Assembly (NCBI GenBank): GCA_017420605.1
Contig: JAFOIS010000015.1
Location: forward strand, 1 to 5,808
Origin: Lachnospiraceae bacterium
GTDB taxonomy: Bacteria; Bacillota; Clostridia; Lachnospirales; Lachnospiraceae
Direction of reading: 5' to 3'
Length of the DNA: 5,808 nt
The notes beneath the pieces were generated by a model. The model saw only the letters and a list, made by a program, of their open reading frames with translations, was not told the origin of the DNA and searched no databases. Of this stretch, positions 1 to 5,238 are shown piece after piece; positions within the stretch are counted from its first letter, which is position 1; each line of letters begins with the position of its first letter. The translations under genes were made by a program, and so were the position numbers.

Positions 1-1
1 C

Positions 2-562
2 ACCAAGGAAACCGACATCGATCTCACCCTGAACCTCGACGGTTCGGGAAAATGCCAGTGCGAGACGGGCATCGGGTTCTTTGATCATATGATCGACGGC
101 TTCTCACGCCACGGTCTCTTCGACGTCACGCTGAAAGCGAAGGGCGATCTCTATGTCGATTCGCACCACACGATCGAATATACCGGCATCGTGCTCGGTA
201 CCGCGATCGCGCAGGCAATCGGCGACAAAAAAGGCATCCACCGGTATGGCAGCTGCATGCTCCCGATGGACGACGCGCTGATCCTGTGCGCGATCGACCT
301 GTCCGGACGTCCGTATTTTGCATACGATGCAGAGTTTTCCGCGCCCATGGTCGGCGATATGCAGACGGAAATGGTCCACGACTTCTTCTACGCGATCTCC
401 TATTCCGCAGCCATGAATCTGCACATCAAGCACATGAGCGGTTTTAACTGCCACCACCTGATCGAGGGTGGATTCAAGGCCTTCGCAAGGGCGCTCGATA
501 TGGCGACTTCCTTTGATCCGCGTATCGAAGGCGTCGTGATGTCAACAAAAGGAAGCCTTTGA
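2..562 (+). CDS. hisB: Imidazoleglycerol-phosphate dehydratase, 5'-truncated by the window edge
   Basis: This enzyme dehydrates D-erythro-imidazole-glycerol phosphate to imidazole-acetol phosphate in cytoplasmic histidine synthesis. The frame is open from base 2, giving 186 residues before the TGA at 560-562. The family is usually about 195 residues, so only some 8-10 N-terminal residues are missing; the internal ATG at 89 is not the real start. Visible family signatures in partial numbering are FFDHM (26-30), RHGLFD (36-41), the first metal-binding motif DSHHTIE (53-59), GIHRYG (78-83), and the second motif HHLIEGGFKAFARAL (151-165), with the usual STKG end. The two HHxxE motifs that bind the catalytic manganese pair are intact. 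One oddity: the residue after the first motif's Glu is Tyr60, where the homologues I remember have Asp (HHTxED). It looks like a monofunctional HisB with no fused phosphatase visible. Two hairpins follow, so it is probably the last gene of its transcript. Confidence 0.96.
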   Translation, partial: TKETDIDLTLNLDGSGKCQCETGIGFFDHMIDGFSRHGLFDVTLKAKGDLYVDSHHTIEYTGIVLGTAIAQAIGDKKGIHRYGSCMLPMDDALILCAIDLSGRPYFAYDAEFSAPMVGDMQTEMVHDFFYAISYSAAMNLHIKHMSGFNCHHLIEGGFKAFARALDMATSFDPRIEGVVMSTKGSL

Positions 563-571
563 GCTTCCTTT
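548..571 (+). terminator. Hairpin enclosing the hisB stop codon, possible bidirectional terminator
   Basis: AAAGGAAGC (548-556) pairs perfectly with GCTTCCTTT (563-571) around the 6-base loop CTTTGA, which holds the hisB TGA stop. On the plus strand a T-rich run (577-586) follows after a short gap. On the minus strand the stem is followed by TTTTGTT, so it may also end the convergent protease transcript coming from the right. The stem is clear; its function is inferred. Confidence 0.55.
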
Positions 572-587
572 CAGCGTTTGTTTTTTC

Positions 588-617
588 CGGGCTCCGTTTC
601 GCGGAGCCCGTTTTTTT
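588..617 (+). terminator. Strong intrinsic terminator of hisB
   Basis: CGGGCTCCG (588-596) pairs perfectly over 9 bp with CGGAGCCCG (602-610), leaving a 5-base loop. Seven T residues (611-617) follow at once. This is the classic Rho-independent layout for plus-strand transcription leaving hisB. It lacks a U-tract in the minus direction, so it should not stop the convergent protease transcript by the same mechanism. Confidence 0.92.
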
Positions 618-638
618 CCCATTTCTGCTTCTGAGCCA

Positions 639-1361
639 TCATTTTCTTTCCTTTTCTGTATCCCGCTCCTGCAGTCTGCTAAGATAGATGCAGTAACCGG
701 CCGCGACGATGGCCGTTATACCGATATAGATCCAGTCCGCCGTCTCTTTGTCCGCTCCGTACAGCGAAAACACGTCGATCATGGCATGTGCGATGATGCA
801 AGGAAGGAGGCTCCCGCTCCTGAAAACCGCCATTGTCAGCAGGAATCCCCAGGCGATCGCGAAAATGATCTGCGCAAACGTCTCGGGCGTTGCCTGTCCG
901 GCGAAAAGATTGACGATATGTCCGAGGCCGAATGTGATCGCCGTAACCGTGACCGCGACGGCAGCCCTGTCTTCGGACAGCATCGCCCGAAATAGGAAGC
1001 CCCGGAACAGCATTTCCTCGACATAGCCCACAAGGAGCATGCTCAGCGTGGCGCAGACGAGCGCTCCTCCCCGGAAGGAAAGGGCGAAGCCGTCCCAGAG
1101 ATTTCCGGTCGCGAGGATCCAGATCGGAATGAAAAAGAGATACCTCTTCATATTCTCCGGCCATCCCGTAAGGCCGTACTTTTCTCCGAGGTGATTGACC
1201 TTTACGAACGCGGTGATCCCGGCCGCAAAAGCAGCCAGAACAAGCAGCATCACGACGCTTTCATACCCGAACTGCCCTTTCACCGGCGTCATCACAACGC
1301 AGTAGAGAACGATCCACAGGACCGCAAAGAGGATCTCCTTCTTTTCATACAGTTTACGCAT
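639..1361 (-). CDS. CPBP-family intramembrane metalloprotease (CAAX prenyl protease 2/Rce1-like, Abi)
   Basis: A 240-residue, strongly hydrophobic protein with several predicted membrane segments (for example about 12-28, 35-54, 75-90, 98-114, 135-150, 163-180, 211-227). It carries the three motifs of the CPBP/Abi family: EEMLFRG (115-121, the EExxxR motif with Glu115, Glu116, Arg120), FGLGHIVN (144-151, with His148 and Asn151), and AHAMID (191-196, with His192 and Asp196). All expected catalytic residues are therefore present and it should be an active membrane endopeptidase. Bacterial members include bacteriocin immunity and maturation proteins and proteases of unknown substrate; the sequence does not show which applies here. 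The start ATG at 1361 lies inside the end of the tetR-type gene (8-base overlap) and is preceded by AAAGGA (1369-1374), so translation is probably coupled. It is the last gene of a two-gene operon converging on hisB. Confidence 0.9.
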   Translation of the reverse strand: MRKLYEKKEILFAVLWIVLYCVVMTPVKGQFGYESVVMLLVLAAFAAGITAFVKVNHLGEKYGLTGWPENMKRYLFFIPIWILATGNLWDGFALSFRGGALVCATLSMLLVGYVEEMLFRGFLFRAMLSEDRAAVAVTVTAITFGLGHIVNLFAGQATPETFAQIIFAIAWGFLLTMAVFRSGSLLPCIIAHAMIDVFSLYGADKETADWIYIGITAIVAAGYCIYLSRLQERDTEKERK

Positions 1362-1926
1362 GCTCTTTTCCTTTCCGGGACGCGGTCATTCCGTAGAAGA
1401 CGCTCTCCAGCATTTTTCTGCTCTGCCCTTCCGAGTATGTCATCGCGTTATTGGCGAGAAGACTCGCAAGACCGTGCGCCGCGCAGAAGAATGTGAGGAA
1501 CATCTCCCTCGCTTCCTCCTCGCCGCAGCCTATTCCCTTCGCCATCACGCCGAGAACGTCGGAAAGGCCCGGATTGCGCATGAGTGTTTCCACATCCATT
1601 CCCCCGAATTTGTCCGTCTGAAACAGGAATCTGAAGAGATTCCGCTCCTCGTGTCCGAACCGGACATAGTTCATCCCCAGCGCAAGCATCGGATCCTCAT
1701 CCGTATCCTTCGGCATAATGAAGGCGGTGTGATATCCGTCGGCGATCCCGTAGGCGGCTTCGCGGATCTCATCCATGGTTTTATAACTGTACAGCACAGG
1801 CTGTGTCGAGCAGCCAAGATGCTCCGCGACCGTTCTGGCGTTCAGGTTTTCGTGCCCCTTTGTCCGGATGACCTCAAAGGAAGCTTCCGCGACCATTTCC
1901 TTCGTTACTTTCACTTTCGGCGGCAT
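1354..1926 (-). CDS. TetR-family transcriptional regulator with WHG-like C-terminal domain
   Basis: A 190-residue DNA-binding repressor type. The N-terminal TetR helices occupy about residues 8-56, with a helix-turn-helix around LNARTVAEHLGCSTQPVLYSY (split as LNARTVAEHL and GCSTQPVLYSY, 28-48). The C-terminal half is a ligand and dimer domain; FFCAAHGLASLLANN (146-160) resembles the WHG-type C-terminal domain of some TetR proteins. I chose the ATG at 1926 because AAAGGAG (1932-1938) sits 5 bases upstream. An upstream in-frame ATG at 1947 would add 7 residues but lies within the operator and has no ribosome binding site. The promoter and a perfect palindrome precede the gene, so autoregulation is likely. 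The gene overlaps the CPBP protease gene by 8 bases, making the protease the most likely second target. The ligand is unknown. Family assignment is firm, the regulated genes are inferred. Confidence 0.9.
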   Translation of the reverse strand: MPPKVKVTKEMVAEASFEVIRTKGHENLNARTVAEHLGCSTQPVLYSYKTMDEIREAAYGIADGYHTAFIMPKDTDEDPMLALGMNYVRFGHEERNLFRFLFQTDKFGGMDVETLMRNPGLSDVLGVMAKGIGCGEEEAREMFLTFFCAAHGLASLLANNAMTYSEGQSRKMLESVFYGMTASRKGKEHA

Positions 1927-1931
1927 AACTG

Positions 1932-1938
1932 CTCCTTT
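1932..1938 (-). promoter_or_regulatory. Ribosome binding site that fixes the tetR-type gene start
   Basis: AAAGGAG on the minus strand, 5 bases before the ATG at 1926. It overlaps the left end of the palindromic operator by two bases. It supports the shorter start over the in-frame ATG at 1947. Confidence 0.85.
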
Positions 1939-1958
1939 ATATAACATTTGTTATATAA
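1937..1958. promoter_or_regulatory. Palindromic operator, probable TetR autoregulatory site
   Basis: Two perfect 10-base half-sites, TTATATAACA (1937-1946) and TGTTATATAA (1949-1958), are separated by 2 bases. The 22-bp site begins about five bases downstream of the -10 box at 1964-1969 and ends at the ribosome binding site, so a bound dimer would cover the transcription start. Position, symmetry and the gene immediately downstream all suit a TetR-family operator. That the regulator binds it is inferred. In RNA the same bases could fold as an AU hairpin next to the ribosome binding site. Confidence 0.8.
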
Positions 1959-1963
1959 TTATT

Positions 1964-1991
1964 ATTATACATTATAGACCGGTCCTGTCAA
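1964..1991 (-). promoter_or_regulatory. Sigma-70 (SigA) type promoter of the tetR-CPBP operon
   Basis: On the minus strand a consensus -35 TTGACA (1986-1991) and a consensus -10 TATAAT (1964-1969) are 16 bases apart, giving a predicted start near 1957. Another TATAAT at 1971-1976 is only 9 bases from the -35 and is unlikely to be used with it. Both hexamers match consensus exactly, suggesting a strong promoter that needs a repressor. Confidence 0.88.
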
Positions 1992-2002
1992 GCTTTTTCG
2001 CG

Positions 2003-2038
2003 GCGAAAAAAGCATGCTCCGAAGAACATGCTTTTTCG
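2003..2038 (-). terminator. Intrinsic terminator of the sugar-uptake operon, UUCG tetraloop
   Basis: On the minus strand AAAAAGCATG (2036-2027) pairs with CATGCTTTTT (2016-2007), and the inner bases TTC/GAG close a UUCG loop, giving about 13 bp topped by a stable C(UUCG)G tetraloop. A six-T run (2011-2006) forms the tail and part of the 3' arm. It lies 38 bases beyond the second permease's stop. A weaker hairpin, GCCG/CGGC with inner pairs (2055-2070), precedes it without a U-tract. The terminator separates this operon from the tetR promoter just downstream. Confidence 0.88.
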
Positions 2039-2076
2039 AAAACCGATGATAATGGCCGAAAACTTCCGGCTTTTCT

Positions 2077-2940
2077 TTATCCCTTGATCGCGCCGGCGAT
2101 GAAACTCTCCTGGATCTTCCGGCTCAGGAAGATATACACGAAGAGCGTCGGGAACGTCGCCATGACGAGCGCCGCGCCGATCGGGCCCCAGTTCGTCGTG
2201 TACTGGCCGGACAGACCCTGTACGCCGACCGGGAGGGTCTTGAGGTCGTTCTTGCTGATGAAGATATTGGCGAACATCAGCTCGTTCCAGCACTGCAGGA
2301 AGGTGTAGATGCCGACTGTCGCGACCGCCGGTTTCATCAGCGGGACGATGATCTTAAAGAAGATTCCCCAGATGTTGCAGCCGTCGATACAGGCCGACTC
2401 GTCCAGCTCGCGCGGGATCTCGTTCATGAACCCCGTGCAGACCAGGATCGCCATGGAGAGCGAGAATGCCGCATAGGGAATGATCAGCGCCCAGTAGGTG
2501 TTGAGCATATTCAGGCGGGACAGGGTCACATAAACCGGTACGACCGACGCGTGGATCGGGATCGTAAGCCCCAGCATGAAGAACTTATTCATCGTCTTGC
2601 GCTGTTTCCAGATCATGCGCGTCAGCGCGAACGTCGCCATCAGCGCCACCGCGAGCGTGATCAGGATCGTCGCGACCGCCACGATCGTGCTGTTGAGGAA
2701 ATACCTCCACATCTTGCCCGTATTCATGGCGCTCGTATAGTTCGACCACAGCCAGTGCTGCGGCAGGCCCACCACGTTCTTGCCGAAGATCTCTTCATTG
2801 TTCTTCAGCGAGAACGTGAACATCCAGTAGACCGGGAAGAGGTTGATGAACATCCAGAGCACAAGGCCGATGTAAATGATGACCTGCGCCGTCTTTCCGG
2901 TGTTCCTGACCGCATTTGCTCTCGTATCATGTTTGCTCAT
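2077..2940 (-). CDS. Carbohydrate ABC transporter permease, MalG-type (second inner-membrane subunit)
   Basis: A 287-residue membrane protein forming one half of the sugar translocation channel. It shows an N-terminal membrane segment (about 18-42) and further segments near 83-106, 119-140, 148-170, 204-222 and 254-273. The cytoplasmic EAA loop that docks the ATPase is visible: ELDESACIDG (178-187) followed by FKIIVPLMKP (194-203), with Gly187 and Pro200 in the expected places. The SRKIQ...IAGAIKG tail is typical of MalG/AraQ-like CUT1 permeases, and the length is normal. Its ribosome binding site AGGAGGG (2949-2955) lies inside the end of the upstream permease gene, with only 4 bases between the genes, so translation is likely coupled. 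It is the last gene of the operon, followed by a terminator. The exact sugar cannot be read from the permease. Confidence 0.93.
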   Translation of the reverse strand: MSKHDTRANAVRNTGKTAQVIIYIGLVLWMFINLFPVYWMFTFSLKNNEEIFGKNVVGLPQHWLWSNYTSAMNTGKMWRYFLNSTIVAVATILITLAVALMATFALTRMIWKQRKTMNKFFMLGLTIPIHASVVPVYVTLSRLNMLNTYWALIIPYAAFSLSMAILVCTGFMNEIPRELDESACIDGCNIWGIFFKIIVPLMKPAVATVGIYTFLQCWNELMFANIFISKNDLKTLPVGVQGLSGQYTTNWGPIGAALVMATFPTLFVYIFLSRKIQESFIAGAIKG

Positions 2941-2944
2941 GCCG

Positions 2945-3826
2945 TCAGCCCTCCTCTCTGAAAATGGCGCTGATCAGCAGCGCGAAGGCGAAGCAGAGGA
3001 CGATCAGCATCACGGCGATCGTACTGCCCATACCGTAGCGGTTCCGGAGGAACAGCATGCTGATCATCAGCGTGCTCGGCACTTCCGTGGCGTGCAAGGG
3101 GCCGCCGTTCGTCAGAACGTAGATCAGGTCGAAGGATTTGAGCGAGCCGGTGACCGCGAAGATCACACTGATCCGCAGGATCGGCTTGATATACGGCAGG
3201 ACGATGTAGCGGTTTACCTTGCCGTCGCTCGCGCCGTCCAGCATGGCCGCTTCCCGAAGCTCCGCCGGTATGCTCTTTACGCCGGCGTAAAGAAGCAGCA
3301 TGTGATACCCGACGTACTGCCAGAGGATCGGTACGAACGCCGCTCCCAGCGCCGTCTCCTTTTTCCCGAGCCAGATCCTCGTCAGGTTCTCCAGGCCGAT
3401 GCTGCGCAGGAAGACGTTCAGGATACCGTAATCCGGGTTGTAGATCTTGAGCCACAGCTGGCCGATGACGACGGTGGAGATCAGGACCGGCATGAAATAG
3501 ACCGAAAGGAAAGCTCTCTCTCCCTTGATCTTTTTGCCCAGCGTAAGCGCGAGCCCCAATGCCAGCGGCAGCTGCAGGAATACGGAAAGCGCCGCAAGGA
3601 GCAGCGAGTTTCCGAGCGCCTTCATGAAATTGATCGAATCGCTCGTAAACAGCTCTTTGTAGTTGGACAGTCCTAAAAACGTCTTCTGTGCACCGAAGCC
3701 GCTCCAGTCAAAAAGGCTGTAGTAGAACGATGCGCCGATCGGCGCGATGAGCACCCCGCAGAAGAGGAGCAGCGCCGGCAGCAGGAAAATTATCAGATGC
3801 AGCTTATTGCTGTAAACCTTTTTCAT
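2945..3826 (-). CDS. Carbohydrate ABC transporter permease, MalF/UgpA-type (first inner-membrane subunit)
   Basis: A 293-residue membrane protein forming the partner half of the channel. Six membrane segments are apparent (about 10-35, 71-97, 106-126, 161-183, 216-236, 267-288). The EAA loop reads ELREAAMLDG (189-198) then RYIVLPYIKP (206-215), with Ala193, Ala194, Gly198 and Pro211 as expected. The LTNGGP motif (238-243) before the last segment is characteristic of this subunit. The size matches UgpA/MsmF-like proteins and lacks the large extracytoplasmic insert of E. coli MalF. The start ATG at 3826 has a modest ribosome binding site, AAGGA (3834-3838). It follows a 126-bp spacer with two hairpins after the binding-protein gene and precedes the second permease by 4 bases. 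MalF/MalG-type pairs of this kind form a heterodimer with a pair of ATPase subunits that are not encoded in the window. Confidence 0.93.
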   Translation of the reverse strand: MKKVYSNKLHLIIFLLPALLLFCGVLIAPIGASFYYSLFDWSGFGAQKTFLGLSNYKELFTSDSINFMKALGNSLLLAALSVFLQLPLALGLALTLGKKIKGERAFLSVYFMPVLISTVVIGQLWLKIYNPDYGILNVFLRSIGLENLTRIWLGKKETALGAAFVPILWQYVGYHMLLLYAGVKSIPAELREAAMLDGASDGKVNRYIVLPYIKPILRISVIFAVTGSLKSFDLIYVLTNGGPLHATEVPSTLMISMLFLRNRYGMGSTIAVMLIVLCFAFALLISAIFREEG

Positions 3827-3846
3827 TGCCGGATCCTTCTTGGGAA

Positions 3847-3886
3847 AGGCGGCCTCACCGTTTGCACTATGCCGGGGAAGCCGCCT
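3847..3886 (-). repeat. Intercistronic hairpin before the first permease gene
   Basis: AGGCGGC (3847-3853) pairs perfectly with GCCGCCT (3880-3886) over 7 GC-rich bp, enclosing 26 bases that can form a few more pairs. In the transcript it sits just upstream of the permease ribosome binding site. It lacks a U-tract on the minus strand, so it is more likely an mRNA-stabilising or processing element, or a weak attenuator, than a full terminator. The function is inferred. Confidence 0.55.
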
Positions 3887-3904
3887 GTTTCAAACTATCG
3901 GGTC

Positions 3905-3932
3905 GGCGCAGCGGCTTTACGCCGCGTACGCC
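3905..3932 (-). repeat. Intercistronic hairpin just after the binding-protein gene
   Basis: GCGGC (3911-3915) pairs with GCCGC (3921-3925) around a TTTAC loop. An outer GGCG (3905-3908) pairs with CGCC (3929-3932) across small bulges. It starts about 20 bases after the binding-protein stop codon. A 3' stem-loop there often protects the abundant binding-protein message; that role is inferred here. Confidence 0.5.
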
Positions 3933-3952
3933 TTAAGCCTTATGGGTCCTAC

Positions 3953-5200
3953 TTACTGGAGATCCTTCGCGAGGCCTGCAACAAAGCCCGCACCGTCGAT
4001 CTCGCCGCCGTAGACCTTCGATACATAATCGAGGTAGATGTTGGCCGGGTCACCGCTCATCGCGTTGTCGCCGAACAGGACCATGCCTTCGGAGTTCTTC
4101 ACCATTTCCGCAACAGCGGCGACCAGCGGCTTGACGTCCTTCGTGTCATAATCCGGCGTCCATGCGGGCAGACCGGAGCCGGCAAGATAACCGTAGTGGC
4201 AGATATCACGGCCGAGTTCGAACGCGGCCTGGGCAGCGAGCTCTTTGTTCTTGGAGTGCGAAGATACCGCAAGGGCGTCGTTCGGGCCGCCGATGACCTG
4301 ACCGTAAGTAGCCCTGGAAGCATCCATGACCGGGAACAGCGCGACCTGGAAGTAGTCGCCCGCGTCGTTGACTTCGCCGCAGTTCCACGAACCGTTCTGA
4401 TAGAAGGCCGTGCCGCCGGAGATGAATTTCGCCTTGACTTCGTCATTGCCGAGCCCCGCGCCGGCCGGATCGAAGTAACCCTTGTTGATCATTTCCTGGA
4501 AAACAGCGACCGAATCCTCGATGCCCTTCTCATTCCAGGTCGCACGGCCCGCGAAGATCTCGTTCATCTGTTCGTAGCCGATGGTCTTCTCAATGATCGG
4601 TTCCAGATACTCGGTCACGCACCAGGTCTCTTTGCCGGCGCAGCCGAACGGGATGATGCCGGCAGCGACAAGCGCGTCACAGCAGGCGGTAAGGTCTTCA
4701 TAGGTCTCCGGAACGTGATCCCAGCCGACCTGGCCGAGGAGATTCATGTTCGCGAACAGGGTGACGATGTTCATGGTCAGCGGAACCGCATAGTGCTTTC
4801 CGTCATACGTGGAGTTCTGCAGCATGACTTCCGGAAGCTGGGAAGCGTACGGCTTGTAGTACTCGTCGAGGCAGAGCGCCGCGTCAGCAGCAGCGAAGTC
4901 GCCGAGGAAGGCGCCGGACCAGGTGAAGAAGATGTCCGGAAGGCTGTCGGGATCGCTCATCGCCGCTTTCAGCTTCGGCTTGTAGGATTCGTTTTCGAAT
5001 GCGGACCATTCGATCTCGATGTCCGGGTGCTTTTCCTGGTAAGCCTTGATGGCCTGTTCATAGGCCGGACGGTTGGCGTCGCTTTCGGTCGCGATGCACC
5101 ACAGGGTCAGTTTGGTCTTTTCGGGTGCCTTCTGGCCGCCGCAGGCAGCGAGGCCGAGTGCCATGCTGAGTACGAGCATGATGGCAAGAATCTTTTTCAT
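3953..5200 (-). CDS. Sugar ABC transporter solute-binding lipoprotein (family 1, MalE-like)
   Basis: A 415-residue extracytoplasmic receptor that captures a sugar and delivers it to the permease pair. It begins with a lipoprotein signal peptide: a Lys-Lys start, a hydrophobic core, and the lipobox LAAC ending at Cys20, which would be lipidated to anchor the protein on the outer membrane face. Family 1 features follow: KLTLWCIATES at the mature start, AYQEKHPDIEIEW (53-65), LPDIFFTWSG (87-96), YAVPLTMNIVTLFANM (137-152), and GTAFYQNGSW (263-272), which corresponds to the usual G-x-AM-x-x-G-x-W segment near the ligand cleft. The start at 5200 has a near-ideal ribosome binding site, AAGGAGG (5207-5213), six bases away, pointing to high expression. 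It follows the GH3 gene by 38 bases with no terminator. The mature part has eight cysteines including a CC pair, unusual for an exported receptor. Substrate specificity is unresolved; the GH3 neighbour suggests a beta-linked oligosaccharide. Confidence 0.94.
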   Translation of the reverse strand: MKKILAIMLVLSMALGLAACGGQKAPEKTKLTLWCIATESDANRPAYEQAIKAYQEKHPDIEIEWSAFENESYKPKLKAAMSDPDSLPDIFFTWSGAFLGDFAAADAALCLDEYYKPYASQLPEVMLQNSTYDGKHYAVPLTMNIVTLFANMNLLGQVGWDHVPETYEDLTACCDALVAAGIIPFGCAGKETWCVTEYLEPIIEKTIGYEQMNEIFAGRATWNEKGIEDSVAVFQEMINKGYFDPAGAGLGNDEVKAKFISGGTAFYQNGSWNCGEVNDAGDYFQVALFPVMDASRATYGQVIGGPNDALAVSSHSKNKELAAQAAFELGRDICHYGYLAGSGLPAWTPDYDTKDVKPLVAAVAEMVKNSEGMVLFGDNAMSGDPANIYLDYVSKVYGGEIDGAGFVAGLAKDLQ

Positions 5201-5206
5201 AGTGTT

Positions 5207-5213
5207 CCTCCTT
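5207..5213 (-). promoter_or_regulatory. Strong ribosome binding site of the solute-binding protein
   Basis: AAGGAGG on the minus strand, 6 bases before the ATG at 5200. It is the best ribosome binding site in the window, in keeping with the usual excess of binding protein over permeases. No separate promoter is apparent in the 38-base gap to the GH3 gene. Confidence 0.85.
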
Positions 5214-5238
5214 TTGGTGGTTGGTTATGTTTTCGTTT

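Noticed and set aside
571..639. Tiny minus-strand frame of 22 codons whose ATG overlaps the protease stop (TGATG)
   Set aside because: It runs straight through the hisB terminator stem, has no recognisable product, and its coupling to the protease stop is probably chance.
1360..1944. Plus-strand 194-codon frame opposite the tetR-type gene
   Set aside because: It mirrors the regulator gene, whose helix-turn-helix, promoter, operator and ribosome binding site are all on the minus strand. The translated frame shows no family features.
1927..1947. Longer tetR start at the in-frame ATG at 1947
   Set aside because: The ATG lies in the operator palindrome and has no ribosome binding site upstream, while the ATG at 1926 has AAAGGAG at ideal spacing.
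1971..1976. Second TATAAT as the -10 box of the tetR promoter
   Set aside because: It is only 9 bases from the TTGACA box, too close for a sigma-70 promoter. The TATAAT at 1964-1969 has a 16-base spacer.
2876..3676. Plus-strand 266-codon frame opposite the first permease gene
   Set aside because: The translation is a low-complexity Asp/Arg/Gln/Glu-rich shadow with no domain. The minus strand encodes an unmistakable permease with EAA loop.
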